Part shown: one piece after another, positions 41,252 to 50,557 of the stretch
Layout: each line of letters begins with the position of its first letter
Position numbering within the stretch: the stretch's first letter is position 1
Source of the DNA: Nitrospina sp052156635
Lineage (GTDB): Bacteria; Nitrospinota; Nitrospinia; Nitrospinales; Nitrospinaceae
Assembly: GCF_052156635.1 (NCBI RefSeq)
Contig: NZ_JBQKUO010000001.1
Coordinates: 310,001-374,000, forward strand
Direction of reading: 5' to 3'
DNA length: 64,000 nucleotides
Translations under genes and position numbers: made by a program
Notes under the pieces: generated by a model
What the model was told of the DNA's origin: nothing
The model's input: the letters and a program-made list of their open reading frames with translations, nothing else
The model's database searches: none

Positions 41252-42268
41252 ATGATTTCAGGAAAACGGTTTCAGTTAATCTTTCCGGCCGTGGCCGCCG
41301 TCCTCTGGTTTGCCACGGGTTCGGTTCCAGCTCATTCTCATTCCGGACACGATCACGGTGACGGGCTCAATATCTCCCTCCCCGATGTTTTGGCCCAGGT
41401 GGACGGAAAGGAAATTCCCAAAAGCACCATCATGCCCACGCTGGTTAAAAACGTCGAACGGTACAAGGAACGAGGCATGGCGCTTTCTCCCCAACAACAG
41501 AAAGTGGCCGCGAAAAAACTGCTCGAAGAGGAAATCCATCGCAGCCTGCTTCTGGAAAAAGCCAAAGCCATCGGTGTTTCCATTTCGGACAAGCAGGTTG
41601 ATGAGAAAGTCGCTTCCATCAAAAGCACCTTCAAAAGCGAAGATCTGTTCAAGAAACAACTCAAACTCCGCAACCTGACGATGGAGCAGTACCGCTCCAA
41701 ACTTCACGACGACCTGTTAATGGATGCGGTCATTGAAAAGGAGTTGAGCGGAAAAATCACAATTCCGGAAAACGCCATCCAGGAGTACTTTCAAAAGAAC
41801 AAAGACAACCTGACCAAACCGGAAAAACGGAAGGCCAGCGTCATTCTCATTAAGGTCGACCCCAAAACCGGCTCGGCTGGAGCGTTGAAAGCGCGCAAGA
41901 AACTGGAGGACATCGTCAAGCAGTTGCAAAACGGAAAAGAATTCGAAACGATGGCCAAAACCCATTCCGAGGATTCCCTCGCCAGCCGCGGAGGCGACCT
42001 GGGATGGTTCACCCGGAACAGTCATATGTTCGCCCCATTCCGCGAACAGGCGTTCAAACTGGGCAAAGGCGAAATCAGCGGCATCTTTAAAACCGCGCAC
42101 GGCTTGCAGATTTTAAAGGTCACCGACGTCGAAAAAGGATTCCAGGCAACCGTTGAAAACAGCCGCGAAACCATAAGGAAAATTTTACTGGAGCAGGAAT
42201 TGAAAAAGCGGACGCGGCCCTACCTGGAAGCTTTGAAACAGGACGCCAACGTTAAAATTTATTTCTGA
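41252..42268 (+). CDS. Secreted parvulin-type peptidyl-prolyl isomerase (PpiC/SurA-like)
   Basis: This 338-residue protein has a signal peptide (MISGKRFQLIFPAVAAVLWF) followed at once by a His-rich stretch HSHSGHDHGDG that could bind metal. A SurA-like N-terminal helical chaperone part (about 40-175) precedes one parvulin domain (about 190-290) with KRKASVILIKVD and THSEDSLASRGGDLGWFTRN. It probably assists outer-membrane or periplasmic protein folding. The ATG at 41252 matches the signal peptide; upstream in-frame sequence is not conserved-looking. An intrinsic terminator follows the stop. Confidence 0.88.
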   Translation: MISGKRFQLIFPAVAAVLWFATGSVPAHSHSGHDHGDGLNISLPDVLAQVDGKEIPKSTIMPTLVKNVERYKERGMALSPQQQKVAAKKLLEEEIHRSLLLEKAKAIGVSISDKQVDEKVASIKSTFKSEDLFKKQLKLRNLTMEQYRSKLHDDLLMDAVIEKELSGKITIPENAIQEYFQKNKDNLTKPEKRKASVILIKVDPKTGSAGALKARKKLEDIVKQLQNGKEFETMAKTHSEDSLASRGGDLGWFTRNSHMFAPFREQAFKLGKGEISGIFKTAHGLQILKVTDVEKGFQATVENSRETIRKILLEQELKKRTRPYLEALKQDANVKIYF

Positions 42269-42274
42269 AAATTG

Positions 42275-42301
42275 CGGGGCCGGACGGCCCCGTTTCTCTT
42301 T
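42275..42301 (+). terminator. Intrinsic terminator after the parvulin gene
   Basis: CGGGGCC (42275-42281), loop GGAC, GGCCCCG (42286-42292) form a perfect 7-bp GC stem followed directly by TTTCTCTTT, 7 nt past the stop codon. Confidence 0.8.
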
Positions 42302-42308
42302 GGAAGGA

Positions 42309-42346
42309 AACCCGCCGGAGGAAGACCTCCCGCGGGTTATTTTTTG
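42309..42346. terminator. Bidirectional terminator between convergent genes
   Basis: AACCCGC...GCGGGTT arms with inner GAGG/CCTC pairs make a long hairpin. On the plus strand it is followed by ATTTTTT. On the minus strand its left arm abuts the stop of the 62-residue gene, which would be terminated here too. Confidence 0.75.
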
Positions 42347-42525
42347 CTCTTTTTTTCTTTCTTTGCCTTGCCGCCATCAATCTGGCTGAGCTTGCGTTTC
42401 ACGATTTTTCCGGGATCCTTGTCAAAATCCACCTTCAGGTATACGGTGGTCTCGTGCACCTTGTGAACCACGGCGTCTTTCTTTTTTCCGGCAAAATCGA
42501 ATTTGATCTTGTCTCCAACCTTCAT
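42337..42525 (-). CDS. Small basic protein (62 aa)
   Basis: The product MKVGDKIKFDFAGKKKDAVV... is a short beta-rich, Lys-rich protein that ends KKEKKSKK. The start resembles small KOW/SH3-like domains, but no family can be named. AAGGAGG lies before the ATG, and a bidirectional hairpin covers the stop. It converges with the parvulin gene. Confidence 0.6.
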   Translation of the reverse strand: MKVGDKIKFDFAGKKKDAVVHKVHETTVYLKVDFDKDPGKIVKRKLSQIDGGKAKKEKKSKK

Positions 42526-42735
42526 GCAACCTCCTTGGGCTTTATCGCCCCTCGTCGGGTTCCTGCAAACAGACTTTCAAAAAAAGAAAAAGACTAGTGG
42601 AATTGCCGGAGGCTGTCAATTCTTTAATCGATTGGCCATCCAGAACCGTGGAAACCACTCTGAACTCTGGTACACTTTGCGGGACCGGAGGGATTGAACC
42701 CCGGTCTCGCCGTCTTCAATCCATGTGAATCGCCG

Positions 42736-45201
42736 ATGACCCTTCCAGCCTACGCCCAGGTGGTTTTCAATCTGCCTCTCCCGGACGCGTTCACCTACCG
42801 CATCCCCCCCGCACTGCAGGACCGGGTGCAGGTTGGCATGCGCGTGCTGGCGCCGTTCGGCCCTCGAAAGATCACCGGGTACATCGTGGGACTGGCGGAC
42901 ACGTGCGAACCATCCTTGAAACTCAAGGACCTCGAGGACGCACCGGACACCCAACCGGTCATTTCACAGGAAATGCTTGCACTCACCCGCTGGCTCGCAG
43001 ACCGCTACCACGCAAGCTGGGGTGAGTCCATTCGCGCCGCCCTGCCCGCCGGACTCGACGATGAAGAACATGAGTTGTTTTCGTTATCGCCGGAAGGGGA
43101 AATCGCCTTGCAGGGCAAATCGGTTTCGGCTTCGGGGCTCGCGATCCTGCAGCTCATCCAGAAACGCAAACAGCTTTCCCGAAAACAGATCCGTCACGCG
43201 CTCAGGAAAAACTACAAGTCGCACACGCTGGCCACGCTCAAGCTGGAAGGCCTGCTTCTCACCGAAACCCGGTTGCGGAAAAGTTCCGTCCCTTACAAAA
43301 CCGAAACGGTAGCGAGTCTGACAGACAACGTGGCCAAACACGCGGAGGCGGAAACCCTTCTCGCCCGCAGTCCGAAACAGAAAGAACTGTACGCTCTTCT
43401 TGGAAATGGTGAACTCACGCTTACCGAGTTGTCCAAACGGTTTCCCAGACATGCCGGGCCGCTCCGCGAGCTGCGCAAAAAAGGTCTGGCTGAAACGCGC
43501 CGCGTCGAGGTTCCACGATACGGTGGAGAGGAGGTCGATCTTTCCACCGAAGGGCTGGACGGTCCGTTGAAGTTCACCCCGGACCAGGAACAGATGTACG
43601 GCGCATTGAAAGATGCGATCGAGACCCAGGTTGCCCACACGTTTCTGCTGCAGGGCGTAACGGGTAGCGGCAAGACGGAAATTTACATACGGTGCATCCA
43701 GCAGGCGCTCGATGCCGGGCGCACCGCGATCATGATGGTGCCGGAAATTTCGTTGACGCCGCAGACGGTATTCCTGTTCCGCCGCCGCTTCGGGGAAAAC
43801 GTCGCCATCCTGCACAGTGGCCTGTCGCCGGTGGAGCGTTACCTCGAGTGGGAGAAAATCCGGAGGGGCGAAGTGGGCATCGCCATCGGTGCGCGCTCCG
43901 CGGTGTTCGCCCCCTTGAACAACCTGGGCATCATCATCATCGACGAGGAGCACGACGGCTCGTACAAGCAGGACTCGACCCCGCGTTACCACGCGCGGGA
44001 AACCGCCATCGCACGAGCACAAAATGCGGGCGCCGTGGTGGTGCTGGGCTCCGCCACTCCCTCCCTCGAATCGCGCCACAAGGCCGCAAGCGGGGAATAC
44101 CATTACCTGACGTTGCCGAAACGGATCGGCACGCGGCTCATGCCGACGGTTCGCCTGGTGGACATGAGGAAGGAGCGCGACGAACGCAGGAACTATTCCA
44201 TTTTTTCGCTGGAACTCAAGAAAGCCATCCTCGAGCGCATGGACCTGGGCGAGCAGGTGTTTCTGTTTCTCAACCGGCGCGGCACGGCCAACTACGTCGT
44301 CTGCCGCAAATGCGGGTTTGTTTTTGAATGCCCGCATTGCAGTGTGTCCCTCACCTTTCACAGCCGGACAAAAATCCTGCTCTGCCACTACTGCAACCTG
44401 ACCCGCGTGATGCCGGACCACTGCGTCGAGTGCGGCGGCGAGGTGATCCGCTTCAGTGGTTTCGGCACGCAAAAGCTGGAAGAAGAAACGCGATCCCTGT
44501 TCCCCGCCGCACGGACGGCGCGACTCGACCGCGATACCACCCGAACACGTTCGGCGTTCGAGGCCATGTACCGCGACATGCGGGAAGGCCGCATCGACAT
44601 CCTCATCGGCACGCAGATGATCACCAAGGGACACGACTTCCCCGGTGTGACGCTGGTCGGCGTGGTGTACGCCGACCTGTCCCTGCACATACCGGATTTC
44701 CGTTCCTGCGAGCGAACGTTTCAACTGCTGACGCAGGTGGCGGGGCGCGCCGGACGCGGAACGGTTCCGGGCCGCGTCGTCATCCAGGCGCACAACCCGG
44801 ATCACTACGTGTACGATTACGTCGCGTCGCATGACTACGACGGCTTTTACCAAAAGGAACTCACTTTAAGGCAACGCCTGCACTACCCGCCGTATTCCCG
44901 ACTGGCGTCGCTTCTCATCGAGCATCCCAGCGAGAAAGACGGCGAAGCGTACACCGACCGCCTGCAGGCCGAGTTCGCACCACTGGTGCGTGGCGCGGAG
45001 GGAGTGGAACTGCTTGGGCCCGCCCGCGCCGCCCTGTACCGTTTGCACGACCTTTTCCGCTGGCACTTCATTTTCCGCGCGCGGGATGCGGAGGTTTTGC
45101 AAAGCGTCCTGCACAAAGTAAAACGACTCGACGCCGTTGCCAAACCGCCGGGCACGCAGTGCAAGGTCACGCTCGATGTCGATCCCGTCAATATGCTTTA
45201 A
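42736..45201 (+). CDS. priA: Primosomal protein N' (replication restart helicase PriA)
   Basis: This 821-residue helicase restarts stalled replication forks. The 3'-DNA-binding domain (about 1-110), a winged-helix region, Walker A GVTGSGKTEIY, the DEEH box (IIIDEEHDGSYKQDS), and the zinc-binding insertion (CRKCGFVFECPHC, CHYCNL, CVECGG) are in the expected order. C-terminal helicase motifs GTQMITKGHDFPGVTLV and TQVAGRAGRG follow. The ATG at 42736 starts MTLPAYAQVVFNLPLPDAFT; an upstream in-frame start would add 14 residues. Confidence 0.96.
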   Translation: MTLPAYAQVVFNLPLPDAFTYRIPPALQDRVQVGMRVLAPFGPRKITGYIVGLADTCEPSLKLKDLEDAPDTQPVISQEMLALTRWLADRYHASWGESIRAALPAGLDDEEHELFSLSPEGEIALQGKSVSASGLAILQLIQKRKQLSRKQIRHALRKNYKSHTLATLKLEGLLLTETRLRKSSVPYKTETVASLTDNVAKHAEAETLLARSPKQKELYALLGNGELTLTELSKRFPRHAGPLRELRKKGLAETRRVEVPRYGGEEVDLSTEGLDGPLKFTPDQEQMYGALKDAIETQVAHTFLLQGVTGSGKTEIYIRCIQQALDAGRTAIMMVPEISLTPQTVFLFRRRFGENVAILHSGLSPVERYLEWEKIRRGEVGIAIGARSAVFAPLNNLGIIIIDEEHDGSYKQDSTPRYHARETAIARAQNAGAVVVLGSATPSLESRHKAASGEYHYLTLPKRIGTRLMPTVRLVDMRKERDERRNYSIFSLELKKAILERMDLGEQVFLFLNRRGTANYVVCRKCGFVFECPHCSVSLTFHSRTKILLCHYCNLTRVMPDHCVECGGEVIRFSGFGTQKLEEETRSLFPAARTARLDRDTTRTRSAFEAMYRDMREGRIDILIGTQMITKGHDFPGVTLVGVVYADLSLHIPDFRSCERTFQLLTQVAGRAGRGTVPGRVVIQAHNPDHYVYDYVASHDYDGFYQKELTLRQRLHYPPYSRLASLLIEHPSEKDGEAYTDRLQAEFAPLVRGAEGVELLGPARAALYRLHDLFRWHFIFRARDAEVLQSVLHKVKRLDAVAKPPGTQCKVTLDVDPVNML

Positions 45202-45258
45202 GTTTCGTTCAACCCTGTGGTACCCTTTACCTCCTTATTGACCCGATTCAAGGTCCCC

Positions 45259-45840
45259 ATGCTCCGAAAAATGTACGATTGGGTTCTGCAATGGTCATCG
45301 ACCAAGCACGCCGTGCCGGCACTGGCGGTGCTATCCTTTGCCGAATCCTCGTTCTTCCCGATTCCGCCGGACGTCCTGCTGATTGCCATGGTGGTGGCGG
45401 TGCCCACAAAATGGTTTTCTTTCGCGCTGGTGTGTTCCATCGCTTCGGTGCTCGGGGGGATGTTCGGTTACCTGCTGGGCTGGCAGTTCATGGACCTGGT
45501 GGGCAACCGCATCGTGGAGTTCTATCATTTCCAGGAGCAATTCGATAAAATAGGAGGCTGGTACCAGGAATACAATGCGTGGGCCGTGGCTGCGGCGGGG
45601 TTCACTCCCCTGCCCTACAAGGTGTTCACGCTGGCCGCCGGGGCGTTTCAGATCAACTTTCCGGTGTTCGTCGGCGCGTCGTTCGCCAGCCGCGCGGCGC
45701 GTTTCTTTATCGTGGCGGCGCTTCTCTACAAGTTCGGTCCGCCCATCAAGGTATTCATCGAGCGGTATTTCAACGTGCTCAGCATCGTGTTTTTCGTGCT
45801 CCTGGTGCTGGGATTCGTTCTGCTGAAATACGTTTTCTGA
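45259..45840 (+). CDS. YqaA/DedA-like (VTT) membrane protein
   Basis: This 193-residue membrane protein has four or five helices and the VTT-type core. SFAESSFFPIPPDVLLIAMV, GGMFGYLLGWQFMDLVG and AAGFTPLPYKVFTLAAGAFQ include the conserved FxPxP, GxxxGY and TP-x-PYKxF-x-LxAG motifs of YqaA-like proteins. DedA-superfamily proteins act as lipid scramblases or transporters. The ATG at 45259 is used; a GTG at 45217 would add 14 residues. cutA and msrP follow at 10 and 15 nt, so the three form an operon. Confidence 0.85.
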   Translation: MLRKMYDWVLQWSSTKHAVPALAVLSFAESSFFPIPPDVLLIAMVVAVPTKWFSFALVCSIASVLGGMFGYLLGWQFMDLVGNRIVEFYHFQEQFDKIGGWYQEYNAWAVAAAGFTPLPYKVFTLAAGAFQINFPVFVGASFASRAARFFIVAALLYKFGPPIKVFIERYFNVLSIVFFVLLVLGFVLLKYVF

Positions 45841-45850
45841 CGGAGGTTGT

Positions 45851-46174
45851 ATGGACGAGCATGTGGTGGTTTACGTCACCGCAGGTTCGGAAGACGAAGC
45901 CGAAAAACTGGCGAACGGTCTGGTGACGGAAAAGCTCGCCTTCTGCGTGAACGTGATTCCTTCCATCAAATCGTACTATTACTGGGACGGCAAAATGAAC
46001 GTGGACCCGGAAGTGCTGATGATCATCAAGACGCGCCGCGACCGCTTCGACGATCTCGAAAAATGGGTGTGCGCCAACCACAGCTACGACGTGCCGGAAG
46101 TCATCGCCCTGCCCATCGTCAAAGGATTGAAACCCTACCTGCAGGGCATCGACGACTGGGTGCCTAAAAAATAA
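45851..46174 (+). CDS. cutA: Divalent cation tolerance protein CutA
   Basis: This 107-residue trimeric protein matches CutA1: VYVTAGSEDEAEKLANGLVT, CVNVIPSIKSYYYWDGK, LMIIKTRRDRFDDLEKWV and HSYDVPEVIALPI are in family order. CutA is linked to copper and other metal tolerance, but its molecular role is unclear. It lies between the YqaA-like gene and msrP in a tight cluster. Confidence 0.95.
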   Translation: MDEHVVVYVTAGSEDEAEKLANGLVTEKLAFCVNVIPSIKSYYYWDGKMNVDPEVLMIIKTRRDRFDDLEKWVCANHSYDVPEVIALPIVKGLKPYLQGIDDWVPKK

Positions 46175-46189
46175 AAAGGTAATACTGTC

Positions 46190-47161
46190 ATGAGCAACAT
46201 CCACATTCCCAAAGGCTGGGAGATGCCGGAAGGCGAACTCACGCCGGAGTCGATCTACATGAACCGGCGCGAGGTGTTGAAGGCCATGGGCGTGGTGTCC
46301 CTATATGCCGCAGGCGCGCTCCCCGCGTGCTCGCCGCCGCAGGAGGTGATCGACGCGCATCCGGAGATCAACCTCACCGATCTCGAAAAAACCGTGTACC
46401 CGGCCAACCGCATCACCAGGTACAAACTCGACCGCCGCCTGACATCGGAAACCATCGCCGCGTCGTACAACAATTTTTATGAGTTCAGCGAGGTGAAGGA
46501 AGACGTCGACCACCACGCGCAACGCCTGCAGACGCGTCCCTGGCAGGTGGAGGTGACCGGGCTCGTCAACAAGCCGAAGACCTACGACTTCGACGACTTT
46601 TTGAAAAAGTTCATCCTGGAAGAACGATTTTACCGTCTCCGCTGCGTGGAGGCGTGGGCGATGGCTGTGCCGTGGACGGGGTTTCCGTTGAAAGCCCTGC
46701 TGGATGAAGTGGAGCCGCAATCCGGCGCGACGCATGTGCGTTTCGAGTCGTTTCACAAACCGTTCCTGGCGCAGGGACAGTTTGCCTTCTGGCAGCCGTG
46801 GCCCTACTCGGAAGCGCTCACCATGAAAGAAGCGATGAATGAATTGACGATCCTCGCCACCGGCATCTACGGTCACCCTCTGCCGAAACAGCATGGCGCA
46901 CCCATTCGCCTGGTGGTACCGTGGAAATACGGCTTCAAGAGCATCAAGTCGATCCAGCGGATCGAAGTGGTCGATTACGAACCGTCCACATTCTGGAATA
47001 CCCTGCAACCGCTGGAGTACGGGTGGGAAGCCAACGTCGATCCCAATGTGCCGCACCCGCGCTGGCCGCAGACGAAAGAAGAGATGATCGGCACCAAGGA
47101 AGTGCGGCTCACAAAGAAGTACAACGGATACGGCGATTTTGTCGCCTCGCTCTACACTTGA
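46190..47161 (+). CDS. msrP: Protein-methionine-sulfoxide reductase catalytic subunit MsrP-like molybdoenzyme
   Basis: This 323-residue molybdopterin enzyme repairs oxidised methionines in periplasmic proteins. A Tat-like N-terminus carries MNRREVLKAMGVVSLYAAGA. FYRLRCVEAWAMAVPWTGFP holds the molybdenum-ligand cysteine and HGAPIRLVVPWKYGFKSIKS is the cofactor-binding segment. The Arg-Arg in NRREVLK fits the twin-arginine pattern only loosely. The usual membrane partner MsrQ (heme b) is not next to it. It converges with a SUMF1-like gene across 10 nt. Confidence 0.92.
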   Translation: MSNIHIPKGWEMPEGELTPESIYMNRREVLKAMGVVSLYAAGALPACSPPQEVIDAHPEINLTDLEKTVYPANRITRYKLDRRLTSETIAASYNNFYEFSEVKEDVDHHAQRLQTRPWQVEVTGLVNKPKTYDFDDFLKKFILEERFYRLRCVEAWAMAVPWTGFPLKALLDEVEPQSGATHVRFESFHKPFLAQGQFAFWQPWPYSEALTMKEAMNELTILATGIYGHPLPKQHGAPIRLVVPWKYGFKSIKSIQRIEVVDYEPSTFWNTLQPLEYGWEANVDPNVPHPRWPQTKEEMIGTKEVRLTKKYNGYGDFVASLYT

Positions 47162-47171
47162 ATTTCACGCC

Positions 47172-47882
47172 TCACTCCACATCCCGCACACAGCGGAAAC
47201 CGATGTGGTCGAACCGGCCTGCTGCCAGCTCGTAATTGCGCCGCGTGGCGCGAAGGGTCTGTTCGAGATCGCGCCACGATCCACCGCGGATGGAGCGGTA
47301 CTTGCTGTCGAACGGACCTTGCGGATCGCGTTTCGGGCTTTCCGTGTAATACGTGTCCGAATAATTGTCGAGAACCCACTCCCACACGTTGCCCGCTGTG
47401 TCGTACAGGCCGTAGGGATTCGGTTTCTTCTCTCCCACCGGGTGGGTGGTCTTGCCGGAGTTGTCCCAGTACCAGGCGTGGTCGCCGTCGATGGCATCGC
47501 CCCAGTAATAAATTGTCGCGGTTCCGGCGCGCGCCGCCTTTTCCCATTCCGCTTCCGTAGGCAGGCGCTTGCCGACCTGCCTGCAGTAGTCGCGCGCCTC
47601 GTACCAGGTGACCTGCTCCACGGGACGGTCTGGCGATTCGAAGTTCGACGGATTGTCATCCATCACCGCCTCGAACTGCAACTGCGTCACCTCATGCTGG
47701 TCGATGTAAAATGCCGAGAGGTGCACCGTATGCGGCGGCTCGTCCTCCGCCTTGCCGGAACCCATGACGAACTCGCCTTCCGGAATGAGCACCATCGACG
47801 GATCGTCGAACTCTGCCAGGGCCATTCCCGCAAAGCAAAACCACGCACTCAGTACCAGGAGAAAACGCGTTGCCGTTTTCAT
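47172..47882 (-). CDS. Secreted SUMF1/formylglycine-generating-enzyme-like protein
   Basis: This 236-residue protein has a signal peptide (MKTATRFLLVLSAWFCFAGM) and one SUMF1 domain with PVEQVTWYEARDYCRQVGKR, LPTEAEWEKAARAGTATIYY, YGLYDTAGNVWEWVLDNYSD and RGGSWRDLEQTLRATRRN. The canonical FGE catalytic cysteines after GGS are missing; only the end GFRC remains. It lies 3 nt upstream-adjacent to a small membrane-protein gene transcribed first, so the two are probably cotranscribed. Confidence 0.87.
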   Translation of the reverse strand: MKTATRFLLVLSAWFCFAGMALAEFDDPSMVLIPEGEFVMGSGKAEDEPPHTVHLSAFYIDQHEVTQLQFEAVMDDNPSNFESPDRPVEQVTWYEARDYCRQVGKRLPTEAEWEKAARAGTATIYYWGDAIDGDHAWYWDNSGKTTHPVGEKKPNPYGLYDTAGNVWEWVLDNYSDTYYTESPKRDPQGPFDSKYRSIRGGSWRDLEQTLRATRRNYELAAGRFDHIGFRCVRDVE

Positions 47883-47885
47883 GAT

Positions 47886-48194
47886 TCATTTGCGCCGAAA
47901 GAGTTGGATGAAGTTGGCGACGAAACCGGAGATGGCGGCACCGGATCCCGCGGCGATGATGAGGATGTCGCGGTCGCCGGTCCGGTAGCCGATGAACGTC
48001 CCGATCAGCACGCCGACACAGATGGTGACCAGGTAGAAACGTCCGCCCAGCCAGCCGATGAAACCGCCGATGATCGAACCCAGGACCCCCGCCACCACCG
48101 CCAGCATGGGACTGTGCACCACCACGCCGATGAGGACTCCGGTCAGCCCCAGCAGAAAAACGCCGACATAAATGTTGTTGTTCCGTTTCATCAT
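47886..48194 (-). CDS. Small Gly-rich membrane protein
   Basis: This 102-residue protein has about three hydrophobic segments with GxxxG packing motifs: VGVFLLGLTGVLIGVVV, LAVVAGVLGSIIGGFIGWLG and the region around CVGVLIGTFIGYRTG. The end FIQLFRRK is positive. No family was recognised. It is followed after 3 nt by the SUMF1-like gene. Confidence 0.7.
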   Translation of the reverse strand: MMKRNNNIYVGVFLLGLTGVLIGVVVHSPMLAVVAGVLGSIIGGFIGWLGGRFYLVTICVGVLIGTFIGYRTGDRDILIIAAGSGAAISGFVANFIQLFRRK

Positions 48195-48254
48195 GTGTGC
48201 CTAACATAATACAGGAAGCGCACCCGATGGTCCGCCCATTTTCTTACAGGTCCG

Positions 48255-49109
48255 ATGCTACGATTCCTTGTCCTGCCATTTTTGATTTTGCTTGCCCTGC
48301 CCCTGTCCCTTTCGGCATTTGTCGCCACCGGTCTGGACGCACCGGCAGGAGTCGCCGTCGATCCCCGAAGCGGCCACATCTTCATCGCCAACATGGGTGG
48401 CCGGGCGGACCTGAAAGACGACAACGGGTTCATCACCCGCCTCGACGCCGACGGCAACATGATCGTTCCACGTTTTCTCGTTTCCGGCCGGAATGCCGTC
48501 ACCCTGCACGCACCCAAAGGACTGACCATGATGAACGGCGTGCTGTACACAGCCGACCTCGATACGGTGCGCGGCTTCGACCTCGCCACGGGAAAAACCC
48601 GGAGCACCATCGATCTGTCCGGCCTGGGCGTGCGGTCTCTCACCGGTCTCACCGCCGGAGAGGAAGGGATTCTATATGCAACCGACACCCCCGGCAACGC
48701 GATTTACCGCATCGACACCACCGCAGGCCACACCGTGTCCCGGCTGGCAAAGGGTCCGCGCCTGGACGGTCCCGCCGGACTCGCCTACGATCCGCGTCAC
48801 CAGGTTTTGATCGTCGCCACCCGCAACACAGGCCGGCTTTTAAGCGTACGTGGCGACGGCACGGTCCATCAGCTTCTGGGCAAATCGTTCGGCAGTTTGT
48901 ACGGGGTGGTGTTCGACAGGGAATACAACCTGATTGTAACAGACGCGCAACAGGGGCGGGTTTACCGGATAAGGAATTACAGCGAGGTGGAGGTGCTGAA
49001 GGAAAACGTGCTGAGTCCTGCGGGGATAGAGTACGACTTGGGTCATCACCGGGCGGTGGTGACGTCGCTGAAAGGCAATGCGGTTTTCACCCTGCCGCTG
49101 GACCGCTGA
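48255..49109 (+). CDS. Secreted NHL/SMP-30-like beta-propeller protein
   Basis: This 284-residue protein has a signal peptide (MLRFLVLPFLILLALPLSLS). The mature part repeats the NHL pattern: LDAPAGVAVDPRSGHIFIAN, VLYTADLDTVRGFDLATGKT, LDGPAGLAYDPRHQVLIVAT, LYGVVFDREYNLIVTDAQQG and LSPAGIEYDLGHHRAVVTSL. It is a calcium- or ligand-binding type propeller; no catalytic residue set was identified. A long hairpin spans its stop codon. Confidence 0.83.
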   Translation: MLRFLVLPFLILLALPLSLSAFVATGLDAPAGVAVDPRSGHIFIANMGGRADLKDDNGFITRLDADGNMIVPRFLVSGRNAVTLHAPKGLTMMNGVLYTADLDTVRGFDLATGKTRSTIDLSGLGVRSLTGLTAGEEGILYATDTPGNAIYRIDTTAGHTVSRLAKGPRLDGPAGLAYDPRHQVLIVATRNTGRLLSVRGDGTVHQLLGKSFGSLYGVVFDREYNLIVTDAQQGRVYRIRNYSEVEVLKENVLSPAGIEYDLGHHRAVVTSLKGNAVFTLPLDR

Positions 49110-49130
49110 CGGGTCCGGCGACAGGGTGAA
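49086..49130. terminator. Long inverted repeat between convergent genes
   Basis: TTCACCCTG (49086-49094) pairs with CAGGGTGAA (49122-49130), and the inner ten bases pair at eight positions, leaving a loop that contains the upstream stop codon TGA. It sits between the convergent propeller gene and pntB. T-runs are weak on both sides, so it is a probable but not strong bidirectional terminator. Confidence 0.6.
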
Positions 49131-49145
49131 CGCATTCTTTGTTGC

Positions 49146-50546
49146 TCAATGACCGTCCTGCAGGGCAGCGTAAACCGCGTCCAGACTGCTCTTCGCGTCG
49201 CCAAACAGCATGCGCGTGTTTTCCTTGAAGAACAGGGGATTCTGCACACCTGCGTACCCGGTTGCCATGCTGCGTTTGAGCACGATGGTGTACTTGCCTT
49301 TCCAGCATTCCATGACCGGCATGCCGGCGATGGGGCTGTTCGGGTCGTCCTGCGCGGAGGGGTTGACGATGTCATTGGCGCCGACGATGATCGACACGTC
49401 CACGTCCGGAAAATCGTCGTTGATCTCGTCCATTTCGTAAACGATGTCGTACGGCACCTGCGCCTCCGCGAGCAGAACGTTCATGTGACCCGGCATACGA
49501 CCCGCCACGGGGTGGATTCCGAACCGCACGTTGATTTTCTTGTCGCGGAGTTTCTTGGTGATTTCGCGCACGATGTGCTGTGCCTGCGCCACCGCCATGC
49601 CATAGCCCGGGATGATCATGACCTCTTTCGATTCCTTGAGCAGCTCGGCCACTTCCGGCGCTTCCAGAGCCTGGATTTCTCCCTGCTCTCCGGCGGCAGC
49701 CGCAGGCGCACCTGTGGTGGTGCCAAATCCGCCGGCAATGACCGACAGGAACTTGCGGTTCATGGCGCGGCACATGATGTAACTCAGGATGGCGCCACTG
49801 CTTCCCACCAGCGCTCCGGTGACGATCAGCAGGTCGTTGCTCAGCATGAAACCGGTGGCGGAAGCCGCCCAGCCGGAATAACTGTTGAGCATCGACACGA
49901 CGACCGGCATGTCGGCGCCACCGATGGCCATGACCATGTGGATGCCGAACAAAAGAGCGATGCCGGTCATGATCAACAACGGTGTCAAACCCCCACCCGC
50001 AGCCGACTGATCGACAAACATTTTGCCGAGCACGATGGTGGCGATCAACAGGCCGAGGTTGAACAGATGCCGTCCGGGGATCAGCATGGGGTTGCCGGTG
50101 ATCTTGCCGCACAGCTTGCCCCAGGCAATGACCGATCCGGAAAACGTGACCGCACCGATGAGGATGCCCAGATAGGTTTCGACATCATGGATGGTCAGCT
50201 CGACCCCCTCGAAATGCACGTTCGGGTCCATGAAGTTGGCGTAGCCGACCAGCACCGCCGCCATACCGACGAGGCTGTGCAGGATGGCCACCAGCTCCGG
50301 CATCTCCGTCATCTGCACGCGCTTGGCGAGGATGATGCCGATGGTGCCGCCGATCAGCAACCCGCCGACCAGCAGGGCCATGTTGGCGGTGACCCCGGCG
50401 ATGGTCACGATTAAAGCCAGCGTCATGCCGAGGATGCCGTAGATGTTGCCGCGCCTGGCGGTTTCCTGATGGCTCAGGCCGCCCAGCGCCAGAATGAACA
50501 GAATGGTCGCCCCGATATAAGAGGCGGTTACGATACCTTGACTCAT
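49146..50546 (-). CDS. pntB: NAD(P) transhydrogenase subunit beta
   Basis: This 466-residue inner-membrane subunit has eight or nine helices in the first half and the NADP(H)-binding domain in the last 170 residues (VMIIPGYGMAVAQAQHIVRE, RFGIHPVAGRMPGHMNVLLA, MDEINDDFPDVDVSIIVGAN). With PntA it couples hydride transfer between NADH and NADP+ to proton flow, supplying NADPH. It starts 11 nt after the pntA stop. Confidence 0.96.
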   Translation of the reverse strand: MSQGIVTASYIGATILFILALGGLSHQETARRGNIYGILGMTLALIVTIAGVTANMALLVGGLLIGGTIGIILAKRVQMTEMPELVAILHSLVGMAAVLVGYANFMDPNVHFEGVELTIHDVETYLGILIGAVTFSGSVIAWGKLCGKITGNPMLIPGRHLFNLGLLIATIVLGKMFVDQSAAGGGLTPLLIMTGIALLFGIHMVMAIGGADMPVVVSMLNSYSGWAASATGFMLSNDLLIVTGALVGSSGAILSYIMCRAMNRKFLSVIAGGFGTTTGAPAAAAGEQGEIQALEAPEVAELLKESKEVMIIPGYGMAVAQAQHIVREITKKLRDKKINVRFGIHPVAGRMPGHMNVLLAEAQVPYDIVYEMDEINDDFPDVDVSIIVGANDIVNPSAQDDPNSPIAGMPVMECWKGKYTIVLKRSMATGYAGVQNPLFFKENTRMLFGDAKSSLDAVYAALQDGH

Positions 50547-50557
50547 CTTTTCGCCTC

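Noticed and set aside
43084..44853. 589-codon minus-strand open frame
   Set aside because: It lies entirely antisense to priA, whose domain order and motifs are unmistakable. The translation is a His/Arg-rich shadow.
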